From the NCBI GenBank assembly GCA_045046885.1, contig JASFYX010000002.1, positions 62,001 through 126,000 of the forward strand: DNA of 64,000 nucleotides, in the 5' to 3' direction. Within the stretch, counting starts at the first letter, position 1. Every line of letters starts with the position of its first letter. A program made the translations under genes and the position numbers. The notes beneath the pieces are model-generated. The model did no database searches and was not told where the DNA came from. It worked only from the letters and a program-made list of their open reading frames with translations. The stretch is from CG1-02-35-72 sp045046885. GTDB lineage: Bacteria; Bacteroidota; Bacteroidia; Flavobacteriales; Flavobacteriaceae. Positions 1-8,859 of this stretch are shown here, piece after piece.

Positions 1-931
1 TGTAAACAGCATCAATAATTGGTGTTTTAGCCTTGTTTTTTTGGTTGATAATATAGGCACTTTTTGTAGCGTAATAGCCTTCGGCTACCATACTCATTTC
101 TAACATAGCCGATTTTACGGTATAGCCTTTGCCTATCATTGTGCCAAACATGCGATTGCGACTAAAAGTTGAATAACCCGTTACCAATAAATCGCCTAAA
201 TAAGCCGAGTTATTAATATTGCGTTTCATCCGATGAATTTTTTTTATAAAACGCTTCATCTCTCTAATGGAATTACTCATTAAAACCGACTGAAAATTAT
301 CGCCATAGCGCAACCCGTGAGCCATACCTGCGGCAATGGCAAAAATATTTTTGAGCATGGCTGCATATTCGGTACCAATAATGTCATCAGAAATTTTAAC
401 TTTTATGTAATCGCACGCTAAGTTTTGACCTATAAATTTGGCTTTAGCGGCATCTCTACTCGCTATGGTTAAATACGATAATCGTTCTAAAGCCACCTCT
501 TCGGCATGACATGGACCTGTTATAACACCAATATTTTCGAAAGGAATATTATATGTTTTATTAAAATGCTCGCCCACAATTAATCCTGTACTTGGCACAA
601 TACCTTTTATAGCTGAAAAAATAATTTTATCTTTTAAAGATGCTGTAAGGTTTTTTAAGGCAGCATCTAAAAAGGCAGATGGGACTACAAAAATAAGGTA
701 ATCCGCAAAATTTACTATGTCGTTAATATTATTAGATAGTTTTAGTTTAGAAGAGTCAAATTCAACAGAACTTAAATAATTTGGATTATTTTTATATTTC
801 TTTATATGCAATAAAGTTTCTTTATTGCGCATATACCATCCTACTTTTTCGTTGTTTTCGCACAGCATTTTTACAATAGCCGTAGCCCAACTACCACCAC
901 CAAAAACAGCAATTTTAGGTTTATTTGTCAT
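1..931 (-). CDS. gpsA: NAD(P)H-dependent glycerol-3-phosphate dehydrogenase, 3' part cut off by window edge
   Basis: The reverse strand is open from the ATG at 931 to the window edge, about 310 codons, so the C-terminus is missing. The N-terminus MTNKPKIAVFGGGSWATA is a Rossmann NAD-binding start with GGGSWA. Further on are FVVPSAFL, ITGPCHAEE and a KNIFAIAAGMAHGL segment, all typical of GpsA. The family reduces dihydroxyacetone phosphate to sn-glycerol-3-phosphate in the cytoplasm for phospholipid synthesis. It faces away from the TM2 gene, so the 150 bp between them should hold divergent promoters. I see nothing odd in the visible part. Confidence 0.93.
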   Translation of the reverse strand, partial: MTNKPKIAVFGGGSWATAIVKMLCENNEKVGWYMRNKETLLHIKKYKNNPNYLSSVEFDSSKLKLSNNINDIVNFADYLIFVVPSAFLDAALKNLTASLKDKIIFSAIKGIVPSTGLIVGEHFNKTYNIPFENIGVITGPCHAEEVALERLSYLTIASRDAAKAKFIGQNLACDYIKVKISDDIIGTEYAAMLKNIFAIAAGMAHGLRYGDNFQSVLMSNSIREMKRFIKKIHRMKRNINNSAYLGDLLVTGYSTFSRNRMFGTMIGKGYTVKSAMLEMSMVAEGYYATKSAYIINQKNKAKTPIIDAVY

Positions 932-1083
932 TTAATTTATAATTTTGAGAAGCACAAAATTAGTTAAAATAAAATAGATATCTAGCATTTCTTAGCAACT
1001 ACTCTTTTAAAAATTGTGAAACTTATCTCTGTATTTTTAATATATTTACACTCTAATTAATAATAGATCAATCTAATAAAATT

Positions 1084-1353
1084 ATGCAAGTAGTAAACGA
1101 AAAAGGCTATCCAGCAAGTCAGCCAGAAAATAAAAAAGTAGTAGCCGGAATTTTAGCTATTTTAATAGGTTATCTTGGGGTTCATAAATTTATATTGGGT
1201 TATACCCGAGAAGGTATTTTACAAATTATACTGACTTTTGTAACCTGTGGCGTAGGCGGACTTGTTCCTTTTGTTGAGGGTATTATTTATCTTACTAAAT
1301 CTGATGATGAGTTTTACGAAACCTACCAAATCAATAAGCGCGGTTGGTTTTAA
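1084..1353 (+). CDS. TM2 domain-containing small membrane protein
   Basis: An 89-residue protein. Residues 19-70 form two hydrophobic helices (VVAGILAILIGYLGVHKFILG and a second around ILTFVTCGVGGLVPFVEGIIYL), with the GxLGxHKFxLG turn that defines the TM2 family. The function of TM2 proteins in bacteria is not known. The last four bases overlap the stop of the convergent acyltransferase gene. The ATG at 1084 is the only reasonable start. Confidence 0.85.
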   Translation: MQVVNEKGYPASQPENKKVVAGILAILIGYLGVHKFILGYTREGILQIILTFVTCGVGGLVPFVEGIIYLTKSDDEFYETYQINKRGWF

Positions 1354-3152
1354 GAATCGCTGTTCAATTTTTTCTCTAAATCTGCTTGAAATTCTTCCAT
1401 AACTGGTTTTACCGTACTTTCGGGTAAATCAGCAATACGGATATACATCAATCCGTCAATGGCGTTGTTAAACTTAGGATCGACATTAAAAGCTATAAGT
1501 CGGGCATTTTGTTTAACGTATTTTTTAAGTAAGATGGGCAACCTCAAACTGCCAGGTTCAATCTCGTCAATAATTTTATCGAATTTATTCATATCGGCCT
1601 TACTGGCATCAAAAATAAAATCTTTATGCTCGTCTTTTAAGCGGACTTTGTATTCTTTTTTAGGATGCACAAACTGTGCTATATAAGGGTCGTAATAGTT
1701 TGATTTCATAAATTCTATCATCAAACTTTTAGTGAAATTTGAAAATTTATTACTGATACTTACGCCTCCTAATAAATATTTTAAATGCGGATAGCGTAAA
1801 GTTACATGCACTATACCTTTCCACAATAAAAAGAGTGGCATAGGACGTTGTTGGTATTCGTTTATAATAAAAGCACGTCCTAATTCTATAGTTTTACTCA
1901 TCATAGCATGAAGCTCTTGTTCTATGCCAAAAAGCTCATTGACGTAAAAGCCTTCAATACCATACTTTTTAAAAATTTCATCGCCAAAGCCCATTCTGTA
2001 AGCCCCCACAACACGCTGTGCCTCATTATCCCACAAAAACATATGACGGTAATAGGTGTCATAAGGATCTAAATCAATAGCCTTGTTGGTACCCTCGCCA
2101 ATGCTTCTAAAAGTAATTTCGCGTAAGCGCCCTATTTCACGTAGAGTACACGGAATTTGACTGCTTTCTGCTAAAAATACAGAGTAATTTTTACTTGTCA
2201 ATAAAACGGCATCTGAAGCTCTTAAGTTTTCTATTTCGCAATTTAAGTCGTTTGTACAAACGGCTGAAACAATTGTTTTAGGATGTGATGGAAATTTTAA
2301 ACTAGGTGTTGTAATTTTTACAGGACCACGTTTATAAGGATTTGCCAATACATAGGTTTTCATCCTTAAAAAATCTGATAATTTATCTAAATCTGTAAAT
2401 TCTTTTTGCTCTTTAACTGGAATAGGTTTTCCTATTCTCACTTTTATGGTACGACTCTTTTGTGTCAATAATTCAGACGGTAGTTTAGCAGATCGCAAAG
2501 TGCCACTAATTTTGGCTAAGACATAAAAAAGGAAACTGTTTTTAGCATGAAAACAAATAGGGACAACGGGAACTTCTGCTTTCTTAATAAACTTTACAGC
2601 CGATAATTCCCATTGTTTATCTTGAATAACCATATCGTCGTTATACGTAGAGACTTCTCCTGCTGGGAAAATACCTAAAGCATTGCCATTATTAACGTGT
2701 TCTAGCGCATGTTTTAAACCAGAATAACTCGATTTAGCATCTTCTTTTTTTGTTTCGAAGGGGTTGACTGGAAGCACATAATCTTCAATAGGCTTTATTT
2801 TCAGTAAAATAAAATTAGCTAAAATTTTAAAATCGGGACGGGTTTTGGCTAAAAGCTTTAACAATAAAATACCATCTATGCCTCCTAAAGGATGATTAGA
2901 AACGGTTATAAAAGGGCCCGTTTTTGGGATGCGTTTTAAATCTTCTTCGGGAATTTCGAAATCAATCTGAAATTCTTTAATCAGCGCTTCTAAAAAAGCC
3001 TCTTTATCTAAATGTTTGTTCTTATTGTAAATTTTATTGAGCCTAGAAATACCTAGTATTTTAAGGAAAATCCAACCAACAGTATTACCAAATATGCCAA
3101 ACTTATTAATATTTAAAACCTTAGCAATTTCTTTAGCCGATACTAAACTCAT
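1350..3152 (-). CDS. OlsF-type bifunctional acyltransferase (PlsC-like plus GNAT-like halves)
   Basis: A 600-residue protein. The N-terminal half is an acylglycerophosphate-acyltransferase fold: NHPLGGID at residues 86-93 gives the catalytic His and Asp, and FPAGE at about 162-166 is the second signature. The C-terminal half (about 300-560) resembles the OlsB/hemolysin-like N-acyltransferase, with LREITFRS, DTYYRHMFLWD and VGAYRMG. This two-domain order is that of OlsF, which makes ornithine lipids by N- then O-acylation in Flavobacterium and Serratia. A glycine- or serine-lipid synthase is an equally possible substrate assignment. It is likely peripheral to the inner membrane. Confidence 0.75.
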   Translation of the reverse strand: MSLVSAKEIAKVLNINKFGIFGNTVGWIFLKILGISRLNKIYNKNKHLDKEAFLEALIKEFQIDFEIPEEDLKRIPKTGPFITVSNHPLGGIDGILLLKLLAKTRPDFKILANFILLKIKPIEDYVLPVNPFETKKEDAKSSYSGLKHALEHVNNGNALGIFPAGEVSTYNDDMVIQDKQWELSAVKFIKKAEVPVVPICFHAKNSFLFYVLAKISGTLRSAKLPSELLTQKSRTIKVRIGKPIPVKEQKEFTDLDKLSDFLRMKTYVLANPYKRGPVKITTPSLKFPSHPKTIVSAVCTNDLNCEIENLRASDAVLLTSKNYSVFLAESSQIPCTLREIGRLREITFRSIGEGTNKAIDLDPYDTYYRHMFLWDNEAQRVVGAYRMGFGDEIFKKYGIEGFYVNELFGIEQELHAMMSKTIELGRAFIINEYQQRPMPLFLLWKGIVHVTLRYPHLKYLLGGVSISNKFSNFTKSLMIEFMKSNYYDPYIAQFVHPKKEYKVRLKDEHKDFIFDASKADMNKFDKIIDEIEPGSLRLPILLKKYVKQNARLIAFNVDPKFNNAIDGLMYIRIADLPESTVKPVMEEFQADLEKKLNSDS

Positions 3153-3187
3153 AGTCTAATTTTGAGAGAAAATCAAAGATACACATT

Positions 3188-4438
3188 CTATTTTACTATT
3201 AACTGAATAGTGTTTTCGTTACGTTGTTTAAGTACTATTTCTTTGCCAAATTCTATTTTATTTATAGCGTCATTTGTAAAATGACGTATAGTGTAAAGTG
3301 TCACATCTTTAAAATAATCTACATTATAATGTGCTTTTATTTCTTCTATAAATGATTCGAATTTAGTGTACTTATCTTCCAAACAAATACTAAAACTCAA
3401 AGCCGAATTCTGGATGAGATTTACCTTTAATTTATACTTGTCTAACAACTGAAATAAGTTGCTAATATTGTGTTCAACCATAAACGAGAAATCTAAGGCC
3501 GATATCTGTAAATATATTTGTTCTTTTTTTATGACAAAACAAGGAATTACAGGCTCTATATCTTTGCCTTTTTTTACTTGTGTACCTTGCGATTTTAAAT
3601 CTACAAATGATCTCACATACAACGGAATTCCGCAATTTTCTAAAGGCTTTAAAGTTTTAGGATGTATAACAGAAGCCCCATAAAAAGCCATTTCTATAGC
3701 TTCTTTATAAGAGATTTGAGTTAAGAGATTGGTATCAGAAAACTCCCGCGGATCTGCATTTAAAACACCCTGTACATCTTTCCAAATTGTCACATCTTTG
3801 GCTTGCAGACTATACGCAAAAATAGCGGCTGTAAAATCTGAGCCTTCGCGTCCTAAAGTCGTTGTAAAATTATCTTTTGTAGCACCCAAAAAGCCTTGTG
3901 TAATGTACAGTTTATCTTTATTTATAGCATTTGTAATTCGGAATTTGGTATCTTCCCAATCAACTTTAGCATCTCTGTAATCATCAGATGTTACTATAAG
4001 GTGACGTACATCAAGCCATTGATTGGCAATATTTATATGATTCAAGTAAGTGCTAATTATTTTAGTCGATAGCAACTCGCCAAAACCCACTAATTGATCG
4101 TAAACAAAATTGTAATTGGTAGAACGATTGGCCAACATAAATCCTTTTAGCAAACCAAAAACATGTTCAATTTCGAATAAAATAGGAGGGTTTTTATCTT
4201 CAAATAAGTTAGCAATAATTTGAATATGATAGGTCTTTATATCAGCAATATAATTGTCTAACCCGGCATCTTTATTTATATAAGCTTGAATTACTTTTTC
4301 AAAAGCATTTGTCATTTTACCCATAGCCGAAACGACAACCAAAGTATTTGCATAACCTTCGTGTTGTAAAACCTTTACCAGATTTTTTATCCCTTCTGCA
4401 TCTTTAACCGATGCTCCTCCAAATTTAAAAATGTGCAT
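3188..4438 (-). CDS. aspartate kinase (monofunctional)
   Basis: A 416-residue protein. The N-terminus FKFGGASVKDAEG carries the aspartokinase KFGGxS signature. TTLGREGSDFTAAIFA and VTIWKDVQGVLNADPR are further family motifs. The C-terminal part, after about residue 300, looks like the ACT regulatory region, though weakly conserved. It phosphorylates L-aspartate at the start of lysine, threonine and methionine synthesis. Its start lies one base from the stop of the upstream GNAT gene, so the two are probably one transcript. No homoserine dehydrogenase domain is attached. Confidence 0.9.
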   Translation of the reverse strand: MHIFKFGGASVKDAEGIKNLVKVLQHEGYANTLVVVSAMGKMTNAFEKVIQAYINKDAGLDNYIADIKTYHIQIIANLFEDKNPPILFEIEHVFGLLKGFMLANRSTNYNFVYDQLVGFGELLSTKIISTYLNHINIANQWLDVRHLIVTSDDYRDAKVDWEDTKFRITNAINKDKLYITQGFLGATKDNFTTTLGREGSDFTAAIFAYSLQAKDVTIWKDVQGVLNADPREFSDTNLLTQISYKEAIEMAFYGASVIHPKTLKPLENCGIPLYVRSFVDLKSQGTQVKKGKDIEPVIPCFVIKKEQIYLQISALDFSFMVEHNISNLFQLLDKYKLKVNLIQNSALSFSICLEDKYTKFESFIEEIKAHYNVDYFKDVTLYTIRHFTNDAINKIEFGKEIVLKQRNENTIQLIVK

Positions 4439-4439
4439 T

Positions 4440-4919
4440 TTAATTGTTTTCTATATAATTCTTTAATCCTTGTTCATCCATTTGTGCCGTCCGCCAATCG
4501 GGTAAAATTTTAGCCCCCGATTTTATGTAAAAATCTATGGCCGGCGTATTCCAATCTAAAACCACCCATTCTACACGCTTTACCTTTTTTTTATAAGCGT
4601 ATTTTAGAACTTTATCGTAAAGCGCTTTGCCAATTCCCAAACCCCTTTTATCTTTTTTAATAATGAGATCTTCTAAATGCAGTGTAGGACCTTTCCATGT
4701 TGAATAGCGCGGATAAAAAAGAGCCATTCCTACTATTTCACCGTCCAATTCGGCTATAAAAGTTTTAAAAAGCGGCTTTTTACCAAAGCCGTGTTTTTGT
4801 AATGTTTTTTTAGTAACTATTACAGCATCAGGTTCTTTTTCGAAAACAGCCAACTCTTTTATAAGGGATAATACCTGTGTCATATCAGGTTTTTCCCCTT
4901 TTCTTATGATAAAGTTCAT
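4440..4919 (-). CDS. GNAT family N-acetyltransferase
   Basis: A 159-residue single-domain GNAT. TLHLEDLIIKKDKRGLGIGKALYDKVLKYA contains the acetyl-CoA binding RGxGxGKAL loop at about residues 92-105, and WVVLDWNTPAIDFYIKSGA is the usual C-terminal motif. It resembles diamine or ribosomal-type acetyltransferases. The acceptor cannot be told from sequence. It is the first gene of a two-gene unit with aspartate kinase and is divergent from fbp. Confidence 0.85.
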   Translation of the reverse strand: MNFIIRKGEKPDMTQVLSLIKELAVFEKEPDAVIVTKKTLQKHGFGKKPLFKTFIAELDGEIVGMALFYPRYSTWKGPTLHLEDLIIKKDKRGLGIGKALYDKVLKYAYKKKVKRVEWVVLDWNTPAIDFYIKSGAKILPDWRTAQMDEQGLKNYIENN

Positions 4920-4982
4920 TTTAAAAATTATAATTGCACAAATTTAACGATATTTGTCACCTAAACTAATTTATTCGCTGTT

Positions 4983-6029
4983 ATGACTCACAAACCTAAC
5001 ACCCTAGGAGAATTTATTATTAGCAATCAACACGGATTCAAATACTCCTCCGGCGAATTATCCCGACTCATTAACTCTATTAGACTGGCCGCCAAAGTGG
5101 TAAATCACGAAGTGAATAAAGCTGGATTGGTAGATATTTTAGGCGCTGCCGGCGATACCAATATTCAAGGTGAAGAACAACAAAAACTAGATATTTATGC
5201 CAACGAGGTTTTTATGCAAACCATTATTAATCGTGAAATAGTTTGTGGTATAGCCAGCGAAGAAGAAGACGATTTTGTGCGCATTGAAGGACGTAACAAA
5301 TCGCACGACAATAAATACGTTTTATTAATGGATCCGCTTGACGGCTCCTCAAATATTGATGTAAATGTTTCTGTAGGAACTATTTTTTCTATTTATCACC
5401 GCGTTACACCTATTGGTACGCCTGTTCAATTAGAAGATTTTTTACAACCCGGCACGCAACAAGTAGCGGCGGGTTATGTTATTTATGGTACATCTACTAT
5501 GCTGGTTTACACCACAGGTAACGGCGTTAATGGCTTTACATTAAATCCGGCAATTGGCGTATTTTATTTATCGCATCCTAATATGCAATATCCTACAAAT
5601 GGCAGTATTTACTCTATAAATGAAGGTTATTACCAGCATTTTCCGCAAGGGGTAAAAGATTATTTAAAATTTTGTCAAGAAGAAATTGAAGACCGCCCTT
5701 ATAAAGCTAGGTACATTGGCTCGTTAGTTTCAGACTTTCACCGTAATATGATTAAGGGTGGCATTTATATTTATCCCACAAGTTCTAAAGCCCCTCACGG
5801 TAAATTGCGTTTATTATACGAGTGCAATCCTATGGCTTTTTTAGCCGAACAGGCTCATGGTAATGCTACTGATGGCTATCAACGTATTTTAGAAATTAAA
5901 CCACATGAATTACACCAACGTGTACCCTTTTTCTGTGGCAGTGAAAAAATGGTTGACGATGCCGAGAGTTTTATGGCTAAATACCCCGAGGACGCTTGTT
6001 ACTACCAAAAAGAAAAAGTGTTAATCTAA
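4983..6029 (+). CDS. fbp: class I fructose-1,6-bisphosphatase
   Basis: A 348-residue protein of normal class I length. The metal-binding motif LMDPLDGSSNIDVNVSVGT lies at about residues 115-133, and GGIYIYPTSSKAPHGKLRLLYECNPMAFLAEQAHG is the conserved C-terminal substrate segment. The enzyme removes the 1-phosphate of fructose-1,6-bisphosphate in gluconeogenesis. It is monocistronic and ends at a bidirectional terminator. Confidence 0.97.
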   Translation: MTHKPNTLGEFIISNQHGFKYSSGELSRLINSIRLAAKVVNHEVNKAGLVDILGAAGDTNIQGEEQQKLDIYANEVFMQTIINREIVCGIASEEEDDFVRIEGRNKSHDNKYVLLMDPLDGSSNIDVNVSVGTIFSIYHRVTPIGTPVQLEDFLQPGTQQVAAGYVIYGTSTMLVYTTGNGVNGFTLNPAIGVFYLSHPNMQYPTNGSIYSINEGYYQHFPQGVKDYLKFCQEEIEDRPYKARYIGSLVSDFHRNMIKGGIYIYPTSSKAPHGKLRLLYECNPMAFLAEQAHGNATDGYQRILEIKPHELHQRVPFFCGSEKMVDDAESFMAKYPEDACYYQKEKVLI

Positions 6030-6038
6030 ATATCAAAT

Positions 6039-6072
6039 AAAAAAAAGGCCACTTGAAAGTAGCCTTTTTTTT
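6039..6072. terminator. bidirectional intrinsic terminator between fbp and the S9 peptidase gene
   Basis: An eight-A run is followed by GGCCACTT, a short loop, AAGTAGCC and eight T. The stem has one mismatch. Because both flanks carry runs, it can end both convergent genes. Confidence 0.85.
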
Positions 6073-6077
6073 GTATC

Positions 6078-8771
6078 TTACTCTTCAACAACCCTAAAAC
6101 CAACGTTTTCGCTTTTTATCATGGCCTTGTTTTTTACGTCAACAAAATCGTAAGCACTAAAACCGTAAACACCTTTATCAAAATATTCGGCCAGATTACC
6201 GCCTAAATCATAAACCATGGCTTTACCCACTTTTACAGCTTTAAACTGCCCAACAGGTTTGATAAGGGTCTTTTTTAAATAGGTTATTTTCTGTTTAAAA
6301 GCCACCACCTCGTCTATGGTAATGGCATAACCTGCCCAATAATTTAAAGTATTTTCTTGAGCCGCTGTTTTTAGCACTTTCTTATGCAAGCTTTGAGCTT
6401 CTTTGGTATTGGGTAAACGGTAAGTACGTCCTGTTAAACCACTTAACCAACCCAAATATCCTTTGGCTTCGGCCTTACTGACTTTAGCTGGATAATTACC
6501 CTGACTTTGTGGATAAGTATAACTTGATTTATAGGCTTTAAACTGTGCGTTGGTTACTTCGAAAATACCAATAGAAATCGAGTCTTTTTTTACCAACTGA
6601 GTCTCTGGTATCAGTTTCTCTTTAAAACCCACGCCGTACAAGCCATTAATATGTTGTGCTTTTTGCAATTTTAATAATGACGCTAGAGGACTGTCTTTTT
6701 TAAAGGCTTCATTGGTAGTCTCTTTTTTACCAAACAAATATTTGTCTATCCATTTGAGTTCTTCGTTCATTTTACGCAGTTGATGTGTAATTTTCCCTAA
6801 ACCATGGGGTTGCCCCGGAAACCATAAAAATCGTACAGGAGCTTTATCTACTTGTTGTAAGGCACGATAATATTCCCATCCTTGATCTCGTGGTACAGCG
6901 CGGTCTTCACTTCCGTGGAAAATAATTGTTGGCGTTCTAACTTTTTCCAATTCAAACAAAGGCGATTTTTCTATATAATTTTTGTTGTAAAAAGTGCCAT
7001 TTTTATCATCCCAAGGAGCGCCTCCAAAATACGATTGGTCAAAACTTACCCCAAAACGGCAGGTACCAAAATCAGATGTCCAATTCACGTCACCCGCACC
7101 TGATGCGGCGACTTTAAACATTTCAGGATAACGCACAGTTAACATAATAGTTAAAATAGCCCCGTTAGACCAGCCCATAGTTCCCATCTTTGTTTTGTCT
7201 ATCATCCCTTTTTTATCAAGTACATTAATACCTTTTAAAATATCTTCGAGTTCTAAATCGTAATAATGCTCTTTAATACTTTCAACAAATTTAAGTCCGT
7301 GATTTGACGAGCCATGATAATTGGGTTTCAACACAAAAGCACCACGTTGCGCTAAAATATTAGGATAAGTACTCCAACGTTCGCTCCAAGCATCTAAATC
7401 TGAACCAGCTGGCCCGCCGTGAATAGATAAAACAAGCGGATATTTTTTTCCTTTTTGGTAATTTGAAGGGTAATATAAAATACCATCAACAGTTTCGTTG
7501 TTATAGCCTTTCCAAGTCATTACCTCACTTTTTGTGATATCGCGTTTGGCTAAATCTTTATTCAGTTTAACTAATTCTTGGCTGTTGCTGAATTTGTTTT
7601 GTTGCAAATCGGCTACAAAATAAGTGGGTAATTTAGAAGCGGTAGAATAGCCGTAAGCTATTTTTTGGGTGTTTTTAGAAATTCCCAAAACACTGACGTG
7701 ATTATTCATTGTGCCAAAATTCATTTTGAGTTTTTGCCATGAGGTTTTACCTTTTTTATAATATGCCAAAGCGCGAGTGGCGTTATTAGCCAACGATACT
7801 ATAACATCATTGCCAACCACATCAAAGCCGCCGCCAATACCTAAAGACCATTTTAAGTTGATTTTTTTAACAGTATTCTTAGCGATGTCATAATAATACA
7901 ACAGACCTATACCGGCGCCATTCCATTCGGGGTCTGAGGCTTTAGAACTGGTAAAATAAAAGCCTTTACTGTCTTGTGTAAATTGGAATCCGTATGACGG
8001 AAACCCCGCGTCTTTTAATATCTGAACTGTCTTACCCGTTTTTAAATTCTTTAAAAAATAATGGGGGTCGGGTTGGGCATCACTGGGATAATGACGACTC
8101 ATTTGCATAGTGTACACCAACCACAGTCCATCCTGCGAAACGGTATAATTAGATAAGGGTTTTTTATTATTGGTAACTCGTGTAATTTCTTTAGATTTTA
8201 AATTATAAGCATACACACGCGTGGGTTTCCAATAATCCTCATCTTCAACAATAATTACATTATCTTTTCTCTTTTTTAGTTCGCTTTCGCGGAGGGTTTT
8301 ACCTTCATTCGACGTAAACAACAAAGTGTTTTTATCTTGCCATTGTATATTTGAAATACCATTTTTAAAAGTTGCCACAGCCTTGGCTTCGCCACCGTAA
8401 AGGCTTATTTGCCACAGTTTTTTACCTTTTTCGCGCGATGATAAAAAATAAATACTTGTGTCATCATTGGCAAAAAGTGGATTGTAATTATTCTCGTCGC
8501 TTTGGGTAAGCGGAATACTTAAAAAGGCTCCATCTTTTTTAACATCTAGACGGGTTAAGTACAAATTAGATACAAAACGGTCTTTCTTTTTAACAGCTCT
8601 GCGTTTGCTCCACACTACTATATTGGCTTTATTAGAAAAACTAACCGACCGTAAAAACTGTGTATTAATAATGTCTTTGGGTGTCCATTTAGTTTGGGCT
8701 TGAATTTGGCTTGGTATAGCAAATAAAGTCACAATTAGTAGGACAAAAATACTTTTAAAGGAAAATTTCAT
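6078..8771 (-). CDS. secreted S9 family peptidase fused to a C-terminal SUMF1/FGE-like domain
   Basis: An 897-residue protein with a Sec signal peptide (FVLLIVTLFAIPSQIQAQ). Residues about 30-400 look like a WD/beta-propeller (repeated FTSNEGK, YFLSSREKG-type blades). The prolyl-oligopeptidase catalytic part follows, with ISIHGGPAG, GWSNGA (Ser near residue 532), HGSEDRAVP (Asp) and PGQPHGLG (His). After about residue 710 there is a second domain with VTNAQFKAY, YRLPNTKEAQ and NVGFRVVEE, the signature of formylglycine-generating-enzyme-like (SUMF1/EgtB) proteins. The peptidase is probably an exported dipeptidyl or acylaminoacyl peptidase. The role of the tail is unknown, and no catalytic Cys pair for true FGE activity is visible. 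Confidence 0.85.
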   Translation of the reverse strand: MKFSFKSIFVLLIVTLFAIPSQIQAQTKWTPKDIINTQFLRSVSFSNKANIVVWSKRRAVKKKDRFVSNLYLTRLDVKKDGAFLSIPLTQSDENNYNPLFANDDTSIYFLSSREKGKKLWQISLYGGEAKAVATFKNGISNIQWQDKNTLLFTSNEGKTLRESELKKRKDNVIIVEDEDYWKPTRVYAYNLKSKEITRVTNNKKPLSNYTVSQDGLWLVYTMQMSRHYPSDAQPDPHYFLKNLKTGKTVQILKDAGFPSYGFQFTQDSKGFYFTSSKASDPEWNGAGIGLLYYYDIAKNTVKKINLKWSLGIGGGFDVVGNDVIVSLANNATRALAYYKKGKTSWQKLKMNFGTMNNHVSVLGISKNTQKIAYGYSTASKLPTYFVADLQQNKFSNSQELVKLNKDLAKRDITKSEVMTWKGYNNETVDGILYYPSNYQKGKKYPLVLSIHGGPAGSDLDAWSERWSTYPNILAQRGAFVLKPNYHGSSNHGLKFVESIKEHYYDLELEDILKGINVLDKKGMIDKTKMGTMGWSNGAILTIMLTVRYPEMFKVAASGAGDVNWTSDFGTCRFGVSFDQSYFGGAPWDDKNGTFYNKNYIEKSPLFELEKVRTPTIIFHGSEDRAVPRDQGWEYYRALQQVDKAPVRFLWFPGQPHGLGKITHQLRKMNEELKWIDKYLFGKKETTNEAFKKDSPLASLLKLQKAQHINGLYGVGFKEKLIPETQLVKKDSISIGIFEVTNAQFKAYKSSYTYPQSQGNYPAKVSKAEAKGYLGWLSGLTGRTYRLPNTKEAQSLHKKVLKTAAQENTLNYWAGYAITIDEVVAFKQKITYLKKTLIKPVGQFKAVKVGKAMVYDLGGNLAEYFDKGVYGFSAYDFVDVKNKAMIKSENVGFRVVEE

Positions 8772-8803
8772 AATACATTGTTTTTAGCTGATTCAAATGT
8801 AAA

Positions 8804-8840
8804 TAAAAAAGGCTAAAAGTAAATTGCTTTTAGCCTTTTT
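8804..8840 (-). terminator. intrinsic terminator after the glutamate-synthase-like gene
   Basis: GGCTAAAAG (8811-8819) pairs with CTTTTAGCC (8827-8835) and is flanked by A and T runs. On the minus strand it follows the gene at 8860-10389. Confidence 0.8.
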
Positions 8841-8859
8841 AACAGATTGGAATTAGGGA

